DNA of 32,834 nucleotides, from NCBI GenBank assembly GCA_014859345.1, contig JACUUL010000022.1, positions 1-32,834 on the forward strand. The letters are read 5' to 3'. Origin of the DNA: Thermoleophilia bacterium. Lineage in GTDB: Bacteria > Actinomycetota > Thermoleophilia > BMS3ABIN01. Shown one piece after another: positions 16,307-27,500 of this stretch; within the stretch, counting starts at the first letter, position 1; every line of letters begins with the position of its first letter. The notes under the pieces are model-generated. The model did no database searches. It saw only the letters and a program-made list of their open reading frames with translations, and was not told the DNA's origin. Made by a program: the position numbers and the translations under genes.

Positions 16307-17008
16307 TCATTCAAGCTCCACCTGATCAGGGTACCCGGCAACAGGGCTCTTCAGGCTGAAGGAGAGCCGGTGCAGTCCGCAGTACCCATGCCTGGAGATG
16401 GCTTCGCGATGTTCCCGGGTGGCATAACCCACATGGCGGTCGAAACCGTACTCCGGATAGAAGCCGGCAAGCCTGCGCATGACCCGGTCGCGCGCGACTT
16501 TGGCTATTACAGAGGCCGCCGCGATACAGGCGCTGCGGTCATCGCCGCCGGTGACAGGCCGGTGGGGGACGGCACAATCCGGCAGCTGTTGACGCCCGTC
16601 CACCAGCACCACCTCCGGCCAGGGATCCAGCACCTCTATGCTCCGGCAGAGAGAATCGAGATTCGTGTTGTGAAGCCCCATTTCATCGATGGTCCGGTTT
16701 CCGGAGATAATGATGGAAAAGCGGGAGGCAGAGCGCGTTATCAGTGGATAGAGCCGCTCCCTCGCAGGCGCGCTCAATTTTTTCGAATCAGCAAGGCCGG
16801 CCATCAACCTGGCAAACTTGCGGGGTTCCCGCACCGAGTAGTCAAATACCACAGCCGCCACCACCAGCGGCCCTGCCAGGCAACCGCGCCCGGCTTCGTC
16901 CGCGCCGGCGATCTCCCGGTCTCCGCAAAACTCGCGATCGAATTTAAACAGTCCGATCGAGGAATATCCGGATTTTTTCGCTCGCTTCAAAGGTGATTCA
17001 GAGACCAT
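16307..17008 (-). CDS. rnhB: Ribonuclease HII
   Basis: IAGADEAGRGCLAGPLVVAAVVF, VLVDGRQQLPD, YPEYGFDRHVGYATREHREAI. Confidence 0.95.
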   Translation of the reverse strand: MVSESPLKRAKKSGYSSIGLFKFDREFCGDREIAGADEAGRGCLAGPLVVAAVVFDYSVREPRKFARLMAGLADSKKLSAPARERLYPLITRSASRFSIIISGNRTIDEMGLHNTNLDSLCRSIEVLDPWPEVVLVDGRQQLPDCAVPHRPVTGGDDRSACIAAASVIAKVARDRVMRRLAGFYPEYGFDRHVGYATREHREAISRHGYCGLHRLSFSLKSPVAGYPDQVELE

Positions 17009-17050
17009 GCCGGGATCCGATCATGCCTTGATTTGCCTGTAATCGTTTGC

Positions 17051-17572
17051 CTAGAGCGTCCCGATCCGTTCTGGCGGCCAGTACTTGATGAACGCCTCGC
17101 CGATAACGTTATCGAGCGGCAGCCACGGCGGCTGCCAGAAGCGGCTGTCGTCGCTGTTCCTTCTGTTGTCTCCCATCACGAAAACAGCGTCCTCGGGAAT
17201 CTGCCGGGAAGGAAAGGTGCTCGAGTCGGGAGCCTGCACGTACGGCTCGATCAGGGGTTCTCCGTTAAGGATCACAAGCCCCTGTTTGACCTCGACTGTG
17301 TCTCCCGCCACCGCTATCACTCGTTTGACGAAATCAACATCGGGATCCTGGGGAGATTTGAAGACGATGACATCGCCGCGCTCGATGGTGCCATACCGGT
17401 AGGCCAGGCGGTTTACCAGGATGCGGTCTCCCGGGCCGATCGTGGGCTCCATCGATTCGGAAGGAATCTGAAAGGGCTTGACTAGATAAGCCTGCAGCAC
17501 GAAGGCCAGCGCCACCGCGCCCGCCAGGATGCCGACGATCTCGAGAAAGCTCCGGAAAGCCCGGCCGGGCAT
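17051..17572 (-). CDS. lepB: Signal peptidase I
   Basis: IPSESMEPTIGPGDRILVNRLAY, GDVIVFKSP, DFVKRVIAVAGDTVE, FVMGDNRRNSDDSRFW. Confidence 0.95.
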   Translation of the reverse strand: MPGRAFRSFLEIVGILAGAVALAFVLQAYLVKPFQIPSESMEPTIGPGDRILVNRLAYRYGTIERGDVIVFKSPQDPDVDFVKRVIAVAGDTVEVKQGLVILNGEPLIEPYVQAPDSSTFPSRQIPEDAVFVMGDNRRNSDDSRFWQPPWLPLDNVIGEAFIKYWPPERIGTL

Positions 17573-17580
17573 TCAGGTCC

Positions 17581-17928
17581 CTACTGTTTCTTTTCCCGGA
17601 CCTTGGCCCGCTTGCCCACTTTGCCGCGCAGATAATACAGCTTGGCGCGCCGGACGTCGCCGACACTCACGACTTCAATCTTCTCGATCTTGGGGGAATG
17701 AAGCGGGAACGTCCTTTCAACACCCACGCCAAAGGAATGCTTGCGCACGGTGAAGGTCTCCCTGACGCCTTCTCCCTGGCGTTTGATGACAATCCCCTGG
17801 AAGACCTGGATACGTTTGCGGGTACCCTCGATGACCTGAAAATGCACCTTGACGGTGTCCCCGGCCTTGAACTGAGGAATTCCCTTCTTCAACTGCTGCT
17901 TTTCTATTCTTTCTATGGTCGGATGCAC
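17581..17928 (-). CDS. rplS: 50S ribosomal protein L19
   Basis: [44 protein letters not shown]...[21 protein letters not shown]. Confidence 0.97.
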   Translation of the reverse strand: MHPTIERIEKQQLKKGIPQFKAGDTVKVHFQVIEGTRKRIQVFQGIVIKRQGEGVRETFTVRKHSFGVGVERTFPLHSPKIEKIEVVSVGDVRRAKLYYLRGKVGKRAKVREKKQ

Positions 17929-17944
17929 GTATTTCTCCTGACTG

Positions 17945-17970
17945 GCTGGCCGCTTGTCTTTCGGGCCAGC
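17945..17970 (-). promoter_or_regulatory. Hairpin in the rplS 5' leader
   Basis: GCTGGCC...GGCCAGC 7-bp stem, 12-nt loop, about 17 nt upstream of the rplS start. Confidence 0.35.
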
Positions 17971-18223
17971 TTACACCGATCCCCTTCTCATGAAACAGTA
18001 ACGCCAAGCATGAGATTTTAGAGGTTTCCTGAGAAAAATGCAATTTTCAACCCAGGGAAAACCAGACGACCCGCCTGTTTTGTTAATAAATCATCGGAAT
18101 GGGGTATCTGCTTTTATTATGAGTTAGATTCCTCTAATATATTTTTTATGGGTGGTCTTTACTTTTTATCATTGCTATGCTAATAATTGATTACGTGATT
18201 ACCTAACTCCGGAAAGGAACAAA

Positions 18224-19246
18224 ATGCGGACCCGTTACCTCTTGATCCCGTTTTTTCTTGTTCTGGCTCTGGCGCTGGCCTCGTGCAGCGGCGGCGCGGG
18301 CCAGGATGAGGCTGATGATGGAGGAAAACTGGTAATCTATTCCGGCCGCAAGGAAAACCTGATCAAGCCTGTCATCAATGCGTTTGAGGAGCAGAGCGGC
18401 GTCAAGGTCACCCTGCTGGCCGGCGGAGCTTCGGAGCTGGCAAACCAGATCATCGAGGAACAGAACAACCCCCGCGCCGATGTATATATTTCCAATGATG
18501 CCGGCACCCTCGGCTACCTGGCTCTTCAGAATGTACTCCAGTCATATGAATCAGAAGCCACCAATGCGGTTCCTGATGACCTGAAAGCTGATGACGGCGC
18601 CTGGGTGGGAGCCTCCATCAGGGCCCGCGTGATCATGTATAACTCCGATCTTGTGACGCCCGCGGACTTGCCGGACTCGATCTTCGATCTCGCCGATCCC
18701 AAGTGGAAGGGCCAGTTCGGCATGACAAACAGCGCCAGCGAAGCCCTTACCGGGCATGTGAGCGCCCTTCGCATACTCAAGGGGGATGATTTTACGGAGC
18801 AGTTCCTGCGCGATCTCAAAAACAACGATCCGCTCCTGACCAAGAGCCACGGCGAAATCCGTAAAGCCGTCGGTTCGGGCGAGATCAAGCTGGGCCTCGT
18901 CAATCACTATTACTATCATCATGAAAAAGACGAGGGCTCGCCGGTGGGCGTCATCTATGCGGATCAGGGGCCGGATGATATCGGCACCGTGCTTAACGTC
19001 GCGGGGATCGCCATCGTCAAGGGAGCCAGGAATCAGAAAGCAGCTGAGGCTTTCGTCGAGTTTGTGCTTGGCCGTGAGGCGCAGGAGATATTCGCAGGTG
19101 AGAACAAGGAAGCACCCGTCATCTCCGCGGTGCCCACGGTGGACGCCAGGCCGCCGGGAACATACAAGCAGGCCAGCGTGCCGCTCGGCCAGCTGGGCAA
19201 GGAGCTCGACCAAACACTGGCAATGCTGGAAAAAGTAGGGATCTAA
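18224..19246 (+). CDS. ABC transporter substrate-binding lipoprotein, Fe(3+)-type (FbpA/FutA-like)
   Basis: Lipobox LALASC; KLVIYSGRKENLIKPVINAFEEQSGVKV; VNHYYYHHE resembles the Tyr iron-ligand motif. Confidence 0.85.
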   Translation: MRTRYLLIPFFLVLALALASCSGGAGQDEADDGGKLVIYSGRKENLIKPVINAFEEQSGVKVTLLAGGASELANQIIEEQNNPRADVYISNDAGTLGYLALQNVLQSYESEATNAVPDDLKADDGAWVGASIRARVIMYNSDLVTPADLPDSIFDLADPKWKGQFGMTNSASEALTGHVSALRILKGDDFTEQFLRDLKNNDPLLTKSHGEIRKAVGSGEIKLGLVNHYYYHHEKDEGSPVGVIYADQGPDDIGTVLNVAGIAIVKGARNQKAAEAFVEFVLGREAQEIFAGENKEAPVISAVPTVDARPPGTYKQASVPLGQLGKELDQTLAMLEKVGI

Positions 19247-19358
19247 GATATCAACCGGAACCGACATCGTTCTCGCCCGGCGGCCTGGCGGCCGCGGCCG
19301 GGGCCTCAACCTCTCCAGGCGGATCTGGGGAGAGAACCCGGCCGGCTGGACACTGGTC

Positions 19359-20921
19359 GTGATTTCGGTCACCATCGGCCTGTTCATGGCCGCGCCGGCG
19401 GCATATATCGTCATGCGGGCCCTGGGCGCGGACGCGGAGACCTGGGCCCGGCTCTTGTCCGCCCGCGTGCCCTCACTGCTGGGAAGCACTCTGAGCCTGA
19501 CCCTGGCGGTCACGGCCCTGACCATCCTCATGGCAGTTCCGGCTGCCTGGCTGGCAGTTAGAACCGATGTTCCCGGAAAGCGTTTCTGGCAGTGGTCTCT
19601 GGCGCTGCCGCTGGCGATTCCTCCCTACATAGGCGGCTTTGCCTTCATCACGCTTTTCGGACCGAGGGGCCTTCTGCAGCAGCAGCTGAGCGAAACACTT
19701 GGGATTCCCCCTCATGAACTCAGCATACCTTCAATCTACAGCTTCGCCGGCGCCCTGATAGTCCTGTCCCTCTTTACCTACCCATACGTATTTCTGCTGG
19801 TCTCGGCAGCGCTGCGCTCCCACAATCAAAATCTGATAGACGCCGCCAAAAGCAGCGGCCTTTCGCCGCGGCGCGTATTTTCCCGCGTGACCCTTCCGCT
19901 GCTGCGTCCCGGCATGGCCGCCGGCGGGCTGCTGGTCGCGCTTTATGTGCTCTCCGATTTCGGCGCGATCACCCTGCTCAGGTACCCGACATTTACCAGC
20001 GTGATATATCAGCAGCTGGTCGGACGGTATGACCGGCAGGCGGCGGCGGTTCTGAGCATGGTTCTCATGCTGATAACTATCGCGGTCATCTGGCTGGAGT
20101 GGCGCTCGCGGGCCAAAGTGAGATACTTCCAGACCGCAAGTTTCCGGCCCGCAGAAACAGTTAGGCTGAGCCGCTGGAAATGGCCTGCTGTCATTTTTCT
20201 GTCATTGCTTTTTTTCGCGGCTTTGATCCTGCCGCTGTCCGTTCTCTCATACTGGAGCGTTATCGGGATATCCCAGGGCGCCCTGACTTCAGATTTCTCC
20301 CGCTATGCCTTGAACAGCTTCTTCGCCTCCTTCCTCGCCGCTTCCGCCGCCGTCTTGCTCGCCTTCCCCGTGGCTTATCTTGCCACGCGGCATGGAGGCC
20401 TTTTCAGCCATGGTGTCCTGAGGCTGTCCTATTCGGGCTACGCCCTTCCCGGCGTCCTGGTGGGCCTGGGCATGGTGTTCTTCTTCAACAGCGCCATCCC
20501 CTGGCTGTACGGAACCCTGGCCGTCCTCATCCTGGCATACATCATCAGATTTCTTCCCCAATGCCTGCAGGCTGAGGAATCGGGGCTGGCATCCATCTCG
20601 CCGGTGCTGGAGGAAGCCGCCCGGAGCATGGGCCACGGCACTGCCAAAGTCGTGAGGCGCGTCACCGTGCCTCTGATGTTCCCTTCCATGGCCGCCGGCT
20701 GGGTTCTTGTCTTCTTGAGCGCGATGAAGGAGCTGCCTGTCACCCTGATGCTCCGGCCCGCCGGCTTTGACACCCTGGCCGTCCGCGTCTGGATAGATGC
20801 CAGCGAGGGCTTTTTCGCAACGGCCGCCCTGCCTTCCCTTCTGCTGGTGCTGGCCTCAGCCGGTCCCCTGATGTTTGTCATCCGCCGCAGATACTCGCTG
20901 AGGACGGGGAGGTCAGAGTGA
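19359..20921 (+). CDS. ABC transporter permease, FbpB/ThiP-like (two fused permease domains)
   Basis: Two EAA-type loops (LIDAAKSSGLSPRRVFSRVTLPLLRPG and LEEAARSMGHGTAKVVRRVTVPLMFPS). Start uncertain: frame is open to 19239 with no canonical start upstream of GTG 19359. Confidence 0.88.
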   Translation: MISVTIGLFMAAPAAYIVMRALGADAETWARLLSARVPSLLGSTLSLTLAVTALTILMAVPAAWLAVRTDVPGKRFWQWSLALPLAIPPYIGGFAFITLFGPRGLLQQQLSETLGIPPHELSIPSIYSFAGALIVLSLFTYPYVFLLVSAALRSHNQNLIDAAKSSGLSPRRVFSRVTLPLLRPGMAAGGLLVALYVLSDFGAITLLRYPTFTSVIYQQLVGRYDRQAAAVLSMVLMLITIAVIWLEWRSRAKVRYFQTASFRPAETVRLSRWKWPAVIFLSLLFFAALILPLSVLSYWSVIGISQGALTSDFSRYALNSFFASFLAASAAVLLAFPVAYLATRHGGLFSHGVLRLSYSGYALPGVLVGLGMVFFFNSAIPWLYGTLAVLILAYIIRFLPQCLQAEESGLASISPVLEEAARSMGHGTAKVVRRVTVPLMFPSMAAGWVLVFLSAMKELPVTLMLRPAGFDTLAVRVWIDASEGFFATAALPSLLLVLASAGPLMFVIRRRYSLRTGRSE

Positions 20922-22027
20922 AACCGGTATTGGAGCTTTCCAATGTGACGAAGACTTACCGGGGATGTGGGGTTCCCGCGGTAGATTCCGTCTCTCTCGA
21001 GGTCGCGGAGGAAGAGATCCTGACCCTGCTCGGCCCCAGCGGATGCGGTAAATCGACTCTTCTGCGGCTGATCGCCGGCCTGGAGCGTCCGGACCGGGGT
21101 TCCATCCGGATAGGCGGCAGGACTGTCGCGGGCGAAGCCTGGGTTGAGCCTGAGAAGCGCGGAGGCATCGGCATGGTTTTTCAGGATTACGCTCTTTTCC
21201 CGCACCTGACCGTTGCTAAGAATGTCGCGTTCCCGCTGCACAGGCTGCCCAAGAAATCAAGAGCGGTCCGCGTAGCCGAGGCTCTGGAAGTAACCGGTCT
21301 GGACGCTTTCGGAAAGCGCTATCCACACGAACTCTCCGGCGGCCAGCAGCAGCGTGTGGCCCTGGCGAGGGCGCTGGCCGGGCAGCCGGAGCTGATCCTC
21401 CTGGATGAGCCGCTCAGCAACCTGGACGCCGACCTGAGGAAGCAGATGCGCGCGGAGGTGAAGGAGATCCTTAAAAAAGCTGGCGCCACCGCCATTCTTG
21501 TCACCCACGACCAGGAAGACTGCTTTGCCCTGGCCAGCAGGGTCGCCGTCCTCAAAGATGGCAAGATAGAACAGCTGGGCGCGCCCGAATATGTCTACCA
21601 TGAACCTGAATCCCGGTTCGTAGCAAATTTCCTCGGCGTTGCCGACTACCTGCCGGGAATAGCGGGCAGCGGCGTCATCGAGACGTTTTTGGGAGCGTTT
21701 ACGGACGGTGAGCTGCAGAGCGGAGCCGAGGTTGATTTGCTGATCCGGCCTGATGATGTGGCGCTGGCCGAGAATCCGGGTGGAAGCGGCGTTATAACCG
21801 AACGTCAGTTCAAAGGGGCCGAAGTACTGTACACGGTTGAGACTTCCGGCTTCGTTCTTCACAGCCTGGGCCCCTCATACAGGGGAATGCCGGTGGGACA
21901 GAGGGTTGATCTTGAAGTAAACCTTGATCATCTCGTCGTCTTTCCCCGGAATGCGGACAGGCGGGTCCCCAGGCAACTGCGTTTCCGGGAGGCCGGCCAT
22001 GGCCTGGATGGCGTGGCTGCGCTTTAG
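20918..22027 (+). CDS. ABC transporter ATP-binding protein (FbpC/PotA-like, with C-terminal TOBE-like region)
   Basis: Walker A GPSGCGKST, LSGGQQQRVALARAL, LILLDEPLSNLD; GTGA start/stop overlap with the permease. Confidence 0.93.
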   Translation: MKPVLELSNVTKTYRGCGVPAVDSVSLEVAEEEILTLLGPSGCGKSTLLRLIAGLERPDRGSIRIGGRTVAGEAWVEPEKRGGIGMVFQDYALFPHLTVAKNVAFPLHRLPKKSRAVRVAEALEVTGLDAFGKRYPHELSGGQQQRVALARALAGQPELILLDEPLSNLDADLRKQMRAEVKEILKKAGATAILVTHDQEDCFALASRVAVLKDGKIEQLGAPEYVYHEPESRFVANFLGVADYLPGIAGSGVIETFLGAFTDGELQSGAEVDLLIRPDDVALAENPGGSGVITERQFKGAEVLYTVETSGFVLHSLGPSYRGMPVGQRVDLEVNLDHLVVFPRNADRRVPRQLRFREAGHGLDGVAAL

Positions 22028-22039
22028 ATTCTGATAACG

Positions 22040-22702
22040 CTATCGCAGATTATTCCGCCTCCATTTTTCAATCTCGGCGTGGTCGCCCGAGAGCAGCACG
22101 TCCGGCACCTTCCAGCCACGGAAATCCGCGGGCCTGGTATATTGGGGATACTCCAGGCGGCCGCCCAGCTCGCGGGAAAAAGACTCGCACATGGCGCTGG
22201 CTTCGCTTCCCAGCGAGCCCGGCAGGCGGCGCGCCAGGGCATCCACAAGCACCATCGCCGGCAACTCCCCGCCGCTGACCACATAGTCTCCGATGGAGAT
22301 CTCGCCTGTAGACAGATGCTCCACGACCCTCTCATCGAACCCCTCGTAACGTCCGCAAAGCAGCGTCAGCTTTTTAAGCCCCGCCAGCTCGGCCAGCACC
22401 TGCTCATCCAGCCGCCGCCCCCGCGGCGATAGCACATAAACCGGCTGCCGGTCGCGGACTGACTCGCAGTCGGCGCCGTATACTCCTTCAAGCGCGGCGC
22501 AGACAGCGTCCACCCGGATGACCATGCCGGCGCCGCCGCCGGCCGGGGTGTCATCCACCTGACCGTGCTTGAGAGGCGTGTATTGGCGGTAATTGAAAAG
22601 CCGTGCTTCCAGGCTGCCGGCCTGCATGGCGTTGGTGACATGGCGCTGGCTGAAAAACCAGTTGAACCACTCGGGAAAGAGAGTAAAAATATCTATCCGC
22701 AT
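22040..22702 (-). CDS. trmD: tRNA (guanine-N1)-methyltransferase
   Basis: [83 protein letters not shown]. Confidence 0.97.
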   Translation of the reverse strand: MRIDIFTLFPEWFNWFFSQRHVTNAMQAGSLEARLFNYRQYTPLKHGQVDDTPAGGGAGMVIRVDAVCAALEGVYGADCESVRDRQPVYVLSPRGRRLDEQVLAELAGLKKLTLLCGRYEGFDERVVEHLSTGEISIGDYVVSGGELPAMVLVDALARRLPGSLGSEASAMCESFSRELGGRLEYPQYTRPADFRGWKVPDVLLSGDHAEIEKWRRNNLR

Positions 22703-22724
22703 CAGGCCGCTTCCCGTGGTGAGG

Positions 22725-23273
22725 TCATCCCAGAAAATCTTCGATTATCTCTATACGCCGGGCATCCAGGTCAACGGATCTGACTACATCGCTGACAAAA
22801 GGTATCAGCACGAGGGGCTTCCCTTCGCCGGGATCGACCTTCAGATAGGGATTCGCCCTGGGGGTTTCCTCAAGGCCGGCCACCTTCCCGATCAGCTGCC
22901 GGCCTGCGTACACCTCGCATCCTTCGACCTGAAAGGAATAATAAGAGCCGGCTTCAGGCGCGGCCAGGTCTGCGGCGCGGATAAACAGGTTGGCGCCGAA
23001 CAGCGGCAGCGCTTTCTCGCGGGAGCCGTATCCTTCGAGGACGATCACAGGACCACGATGCGAAAACCGGCTGGAAGCTGTCCTGACTTTCAGACGCTCT
23101 TCATGACGCTTGCGCGACAGGTACAGCACCGAACCGGCCTTGAACCTTTCCTCGGCGTGGTCCGTGAACGGCATGACCAGCATCTCCCCATGAGGTCCGT
23201 GGATGCGTTTTATCATGCCCACCAGTATCCATTCGGGAGATTCCTTCAATGCGGATTGTCCATTCAATCTCAT
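22725..23273 (-). CDS. rimM: Ribosome maturation factor RimM
   Basis: [35 protein letters not shown]...[17 protein letters not shown]...[18 protein letters not shown]; start assigned to MRLNGQS at 23273. Confidence 0.9.
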   Translation of the reverse strand: MRLNGQSALKESPEWILVGMIKRIHGPHGEMLVMPFTDHAEERFKAGSVLYLSRKRHEERLKVRTASSRFSHRGPVIVLEGYGSREKALPLFGANLFIRAADLAAPEAGSYYSFQVEGCEVYAGRQLIGKVAGLEETPRANPYLKVDPGEGKPLVLIPFVSDVVRSVDLDARRIEIIEDFLG

Positions 23274-23397
23274 CCCGAGGAAGCGGCCGAAAAAGTGCCC
23301 GGCTCCTGACCGCCGGCCGCTCTGCTTACCCGCCTGCGGCTGGCCCGCTCCTGGCGCCGGGCGGAGCAGTTGAGCGGTCCGGGCAGAGAATAACGTC

Positions 23398-23628
23398 TCA
23401 GTCCACGATCTCCACGATTGCCCGCTTGCCGTTCTTGACGGCGCTGGCCTTGACAATGGTCCTGAGCGCCCGGGCGATGCGGCCCTGCTTGCCGATGACC
23501 TTGCCAATATCTTCCTTGGCCACGGTAAGCTCCAGCACCACCGTGGTGTCGGTTTCCGTCTCCTGGACCTGAACTTCCTCCGGATGATCCACCAGCGCCT
23601 TGGCCAGATATTCGAGCAATTCTCTCAC
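23398..23628 (-). CDS. khpA: KH-domain RNA-binding protein KhpA (YlqC)
   Basis: 76 aa; VAKEDIGKVIGKQGRIARALRTIVKASAVKNGKRAIVEI. Confidence 0.92.
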   Translation of the reverse strand: MRELLEYLAKALVDHPEEVQVQETETDTTVVLELTVAKEDIGKVIGKQGRIARALRTIVKASAVKNGKRAIVEIVD

Positions 23629-23655
23629 TTCAGCCTCCGTTTCAACTTTCTGTGA

Positions 23656-23898
23656 CTAAGAGATACCCTTTATCGCCAGCAGTTTGGCGACGGTCTCCGT
23701 TGGCTGGGCTCCCTTAGACAACCAGTCGCGGGCCCTCTCCGCATCCAGCTCGATAAAAGACGGCTCTTCCTGTGGATTGTACCGGCCTATGTTCTCGATC
23801 ACCTTGCCGTCCCTGGCCGAATGTGAATCCGCGACCACTATCCTGTAGATGGGACTCTTCTTGCGGCCGACTCTGCTGAGTCTGATCTTCACCGACAT
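23656..23898 (-). CDS. rpsP: 30S ribosomal protein S16
   Basis: [46 protein letters not shown]. Confidence 0.97.
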   Translation of the reverse strand: MSVKIRLSRVGRKKSPIYRIVVADSHSARDGKVIENIGRYNPQEEPSFIELDAERARDWLSKGAQPTETVAKLLAIKGIS

Positions 23899-23953
23899 TC
23901 AATCACCTCCTTCCGCGTTTGTCATTCGAAGGACGTCTTCCCTTCGCTCCTCA

Positions 23954-25297
<1,344 letters not shown>

Positions 25298-25610
25298 CGG
25301 TTATGCTCACGTCCTTTTCCGAGTGGTGAAGTTGGCCGATGGCGGCATTGGGGGCTTGCCGCACTGGCCTGGAAAGACTCTGGGATAGTGCCACTTCTCC
25401 ACCGTCATCCACATTCCGCCTTGCGAACCACTTCACTATCCTCATCCGGAGGAGGCGCCTGGCCTCGTTCGGCCGCGTTTTAAGCGGCCGCTGCTCGTGT
25501 TTTGCCGATCTCCCTTTTCCGAGCAGGGACTTCCCCCGCGCGGATACTCACGCATTTATATTAAAAACTGCGCGGGTGTTAGTCAAGAAAGAACAGGGAA
25601 TAAAAAAAGG

Positions 25611-26324
25611 ATGAGAACGCTGGTTATCTCCGACATCCACGGGAACATCGACGCCCTTCAGGCCATTGACGAGTCATACGACAACATCATCTGCATGGGA
25701 GACATCGTCGATTACGGCCCGAACCCGCGGGAATGTATCGAGTTTCTGCGCGAGCGCAACCTGCACCGCACCCGGGGGAATCACGACGACGCCGTGGCTT
25801 TCCGGAGGGACTGCCGGACCAGGGGCCCTTACCGGCATCTTTCCGTCTCGACCCGTCCCTACAGCTGGGCCGTTCTCGACAGAGCCAACATCTGGTGGCT
25901 GGGCGAACCGGCAACCAGCGTTTTTACCGAACTGGACGGATTCCGGCTTTTCGCATGCCATGGCGCTCCCAGCAGCCATATGTTCAAATATCTCAGGCCC
26001 GACACTCCAGATGAGGAGCTGGCGCGGGAAGCGGCTCTGATCGATGCTGACATCATCGTCACAGGTCACAGCCATCTGCCTTTTATCAAGCGCTTCGACA
26101 GCAAGTTGCTGGTGAACGTCGGCAGTGTGGGCCAGCCCCGGGATGGCATTCCGAAGGCATGTTACGCGATCATAGATAACGGTGACGTGCAAATCAGGCG
26201 AGTGGAGTACGATGTGGAAGCGGTAGTGGCCAGGACCATGGCCTTGCCGGTCGACGAGCGCGTGCTGAAACAGCTGGCTTACTTGCTGGAGAAGGCGAAG
26301 GCTCCGCCGCCGGCAGAAGCGTAA
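25611..26324 (+). CDS. Calcineurin-like metallophosphoesterase
   Basis: MRTLVISDIHGNIDAL, ICMGDIVDYGPNP, RGNHDDA, IIVTGHSHLPF, VNVGSVGQPRDG. Confidence 0.92.
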   Translation: MRTLVISDIHGNIDALQAIDESYDNIICMGDIVDYGPNPRECIEFLRERNLHRTRGNHDDAVAFRRDCRTRGPYRHLSVSTRPYSWAVLDRANIWWLGEPATSVFTELDGFRLFACHGAPSSHMFKYLRPDTPDEELAREAALIDADIIVTGHSHLPFIKRFDSKLLVNVGSVGQPRDGIPKACYAIIDNGDVQIRRVEYDVEAVVARTMALPVDERVLKQLAYLLEKAKAPPPAEA

Positions 26325-26330
26325 AAACGG

Positions 26331-27323
26331 CTATCCCTCCAGCATCGCTTTTACGAAATCCACCGGATCGAACGGCCTCAGGTCCTCCAGCTTCTCACCC
26401 ACTCCCACCAGTTTGATGGGCAACCCCAGCTCGTGGGAAATGGCCACGGCGATGCCGCCCTTGGCAGTGCCGTCCAGCTTGGTCAGCACCACGCCGGTGA
26501 CGTCCACCGCTTCGCTGAAAAGCCGCGCCTGTATGAGGCCGTTCTGGCCGGTGGTGGCGTCTACGGTCAGCAGGGTTTCATGCGGAGCGCCGGGTATCTG
26601 CTTGGCGATGACACGGCGTATCTTTTTCAGCTCCTCCATGAGGGGCACCTGGGTGTGCAGGCGTCCGGCAGTATCGACTACAACCACGTCGACGCCCTTC
26701 GAACGCGCCGACGAGATGGCGTCGAAGACCACGGCCCCGGGATCGCTCCCGTGCTTCTGCTTGACGACCGGAGAGCCGACCCGCTTGCCCCACTCGCTGA
26801 GCTGCTCGATTGCGGCGGCTCGGAAAGTATCGGCGGCGGCCAGCAATACGCTCTTTCCTTCCTGTCTGAGATGGTAGGCGATCTTGCCGATGGTGGTGGT
26901 CTTTCCGGTGCCGTTCACGCCCACTATGAGGATGACGCTGGGCTCATGGGATACATCGATCTGATAGTCTCCACCGGCAAACATTTCCACCAGCGATTGC
27001 TCCAGCTGAGCGATGAACTGTTCCCGGTTGGTTATCCTGCCCTCGTTGGCCGCCGTCTCCATTCGTTCTACAACGGCCACCGTGCTGTCCACGCCGCAGT
27101 CTGCGAATATGAGCGTCTCCTCCAGCTGCTCCCAGAGATCGGCGTCGAAGCGGTCCAGCATGATCGCCGATAGATTCTGGTGCATGTGCTGCCGGCTTTT
27201 ACTCAGGCCCTCCTTGAGGCGCCTGAACAAGCCGCGCCTGCCTTCGTTGCTTTCTTCAGCCCCGGCCTCGGCTGCATCCGGGGCGGACACGCCCTTGAAA
27301 ACTTCATGCCAGCTTCTGGTCAT
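26331..27323 (-). CDS. ftsY: SRP receptor GTPase FtsY
   Basis: GVNGTGKTTTIGKIAYHLRQEGKSVLLAAADTFRAAAIEQL, DTAGRLHTQVPLMEELKKI, TKLDGTAKGGI. Confidence 0.97.
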   Translation of the reverse strand: MTRSWHEVFKGVSAPDAAEAGAEESNEGRRGLFRRLKEGLSKSRQHMHQNLSAIMLDRFDADLWEQLEETLIFADCGVDSTVAVVERMETAANEGRITNREQFIAQLEQSLVEMFAGGDYQIDVSHEPSVILIVGVNGTGKTTTIGKIAYHLRQEGKSVLLAAADTFRAAAIEQLSEWGKRVGSPVVKQKHGSDPGAVVFDAISSARSKGVDVVVVDTAGRLHTQVPLMEELKKIRRVIAKQIPGAPHETLLTVDATTGQNGLIQARLFSEAVDVTGVVLTKLDGTAKGGIAVAISHELGLPIKLVGVGEKLEDLRPFDPVDFVKAMLEG

Positions 27324-27381
27324 TTGATCCCTTGCATATCTGTCGACTGCGCAACGGCGGGAATACCTGTTCGTCCGTTTC

Positions 27382-27420
27382 GAATCAAGGGGACACAGTA
27401 CTTAATTCTCCCTTTGATTC
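27382..27420. repeat. REP-like inverted repeat with GGGGACACAGTACTTAATTC core
   Basis: GAATCAA-GGGGACACAGTACTTAATTCTCCCT-TTGATTC: 7-bp outer stem plus GGG/CCC, upstream of ftsY. Confidence 0.6.
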
Positions 27421-27500
27421 CCTTAAAGCCTCAACGGATCATCCGGCCGTAAATCGGCGTTCAATTATCCCCGGGATGAAATCCGTGGCTCATAAAATGT

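Noticed and set aside
18551-19531. 326-aa minus-strand ORF over the substrate-binding protein gene
   Set aside because: Shadow of a well-supported ABC substrate-binding ORF on the plus strand.
25300-25610. 91-aa plus-strand ORF and possible SRP RNA between ffh and the metallophosphoesterase
   Set aside because: No ribosome-binding or domain support for the ORF, and the conserved SRP GGAAGCAGC core is absent; only a short GGCCGC/GCGGCC dyad is present.
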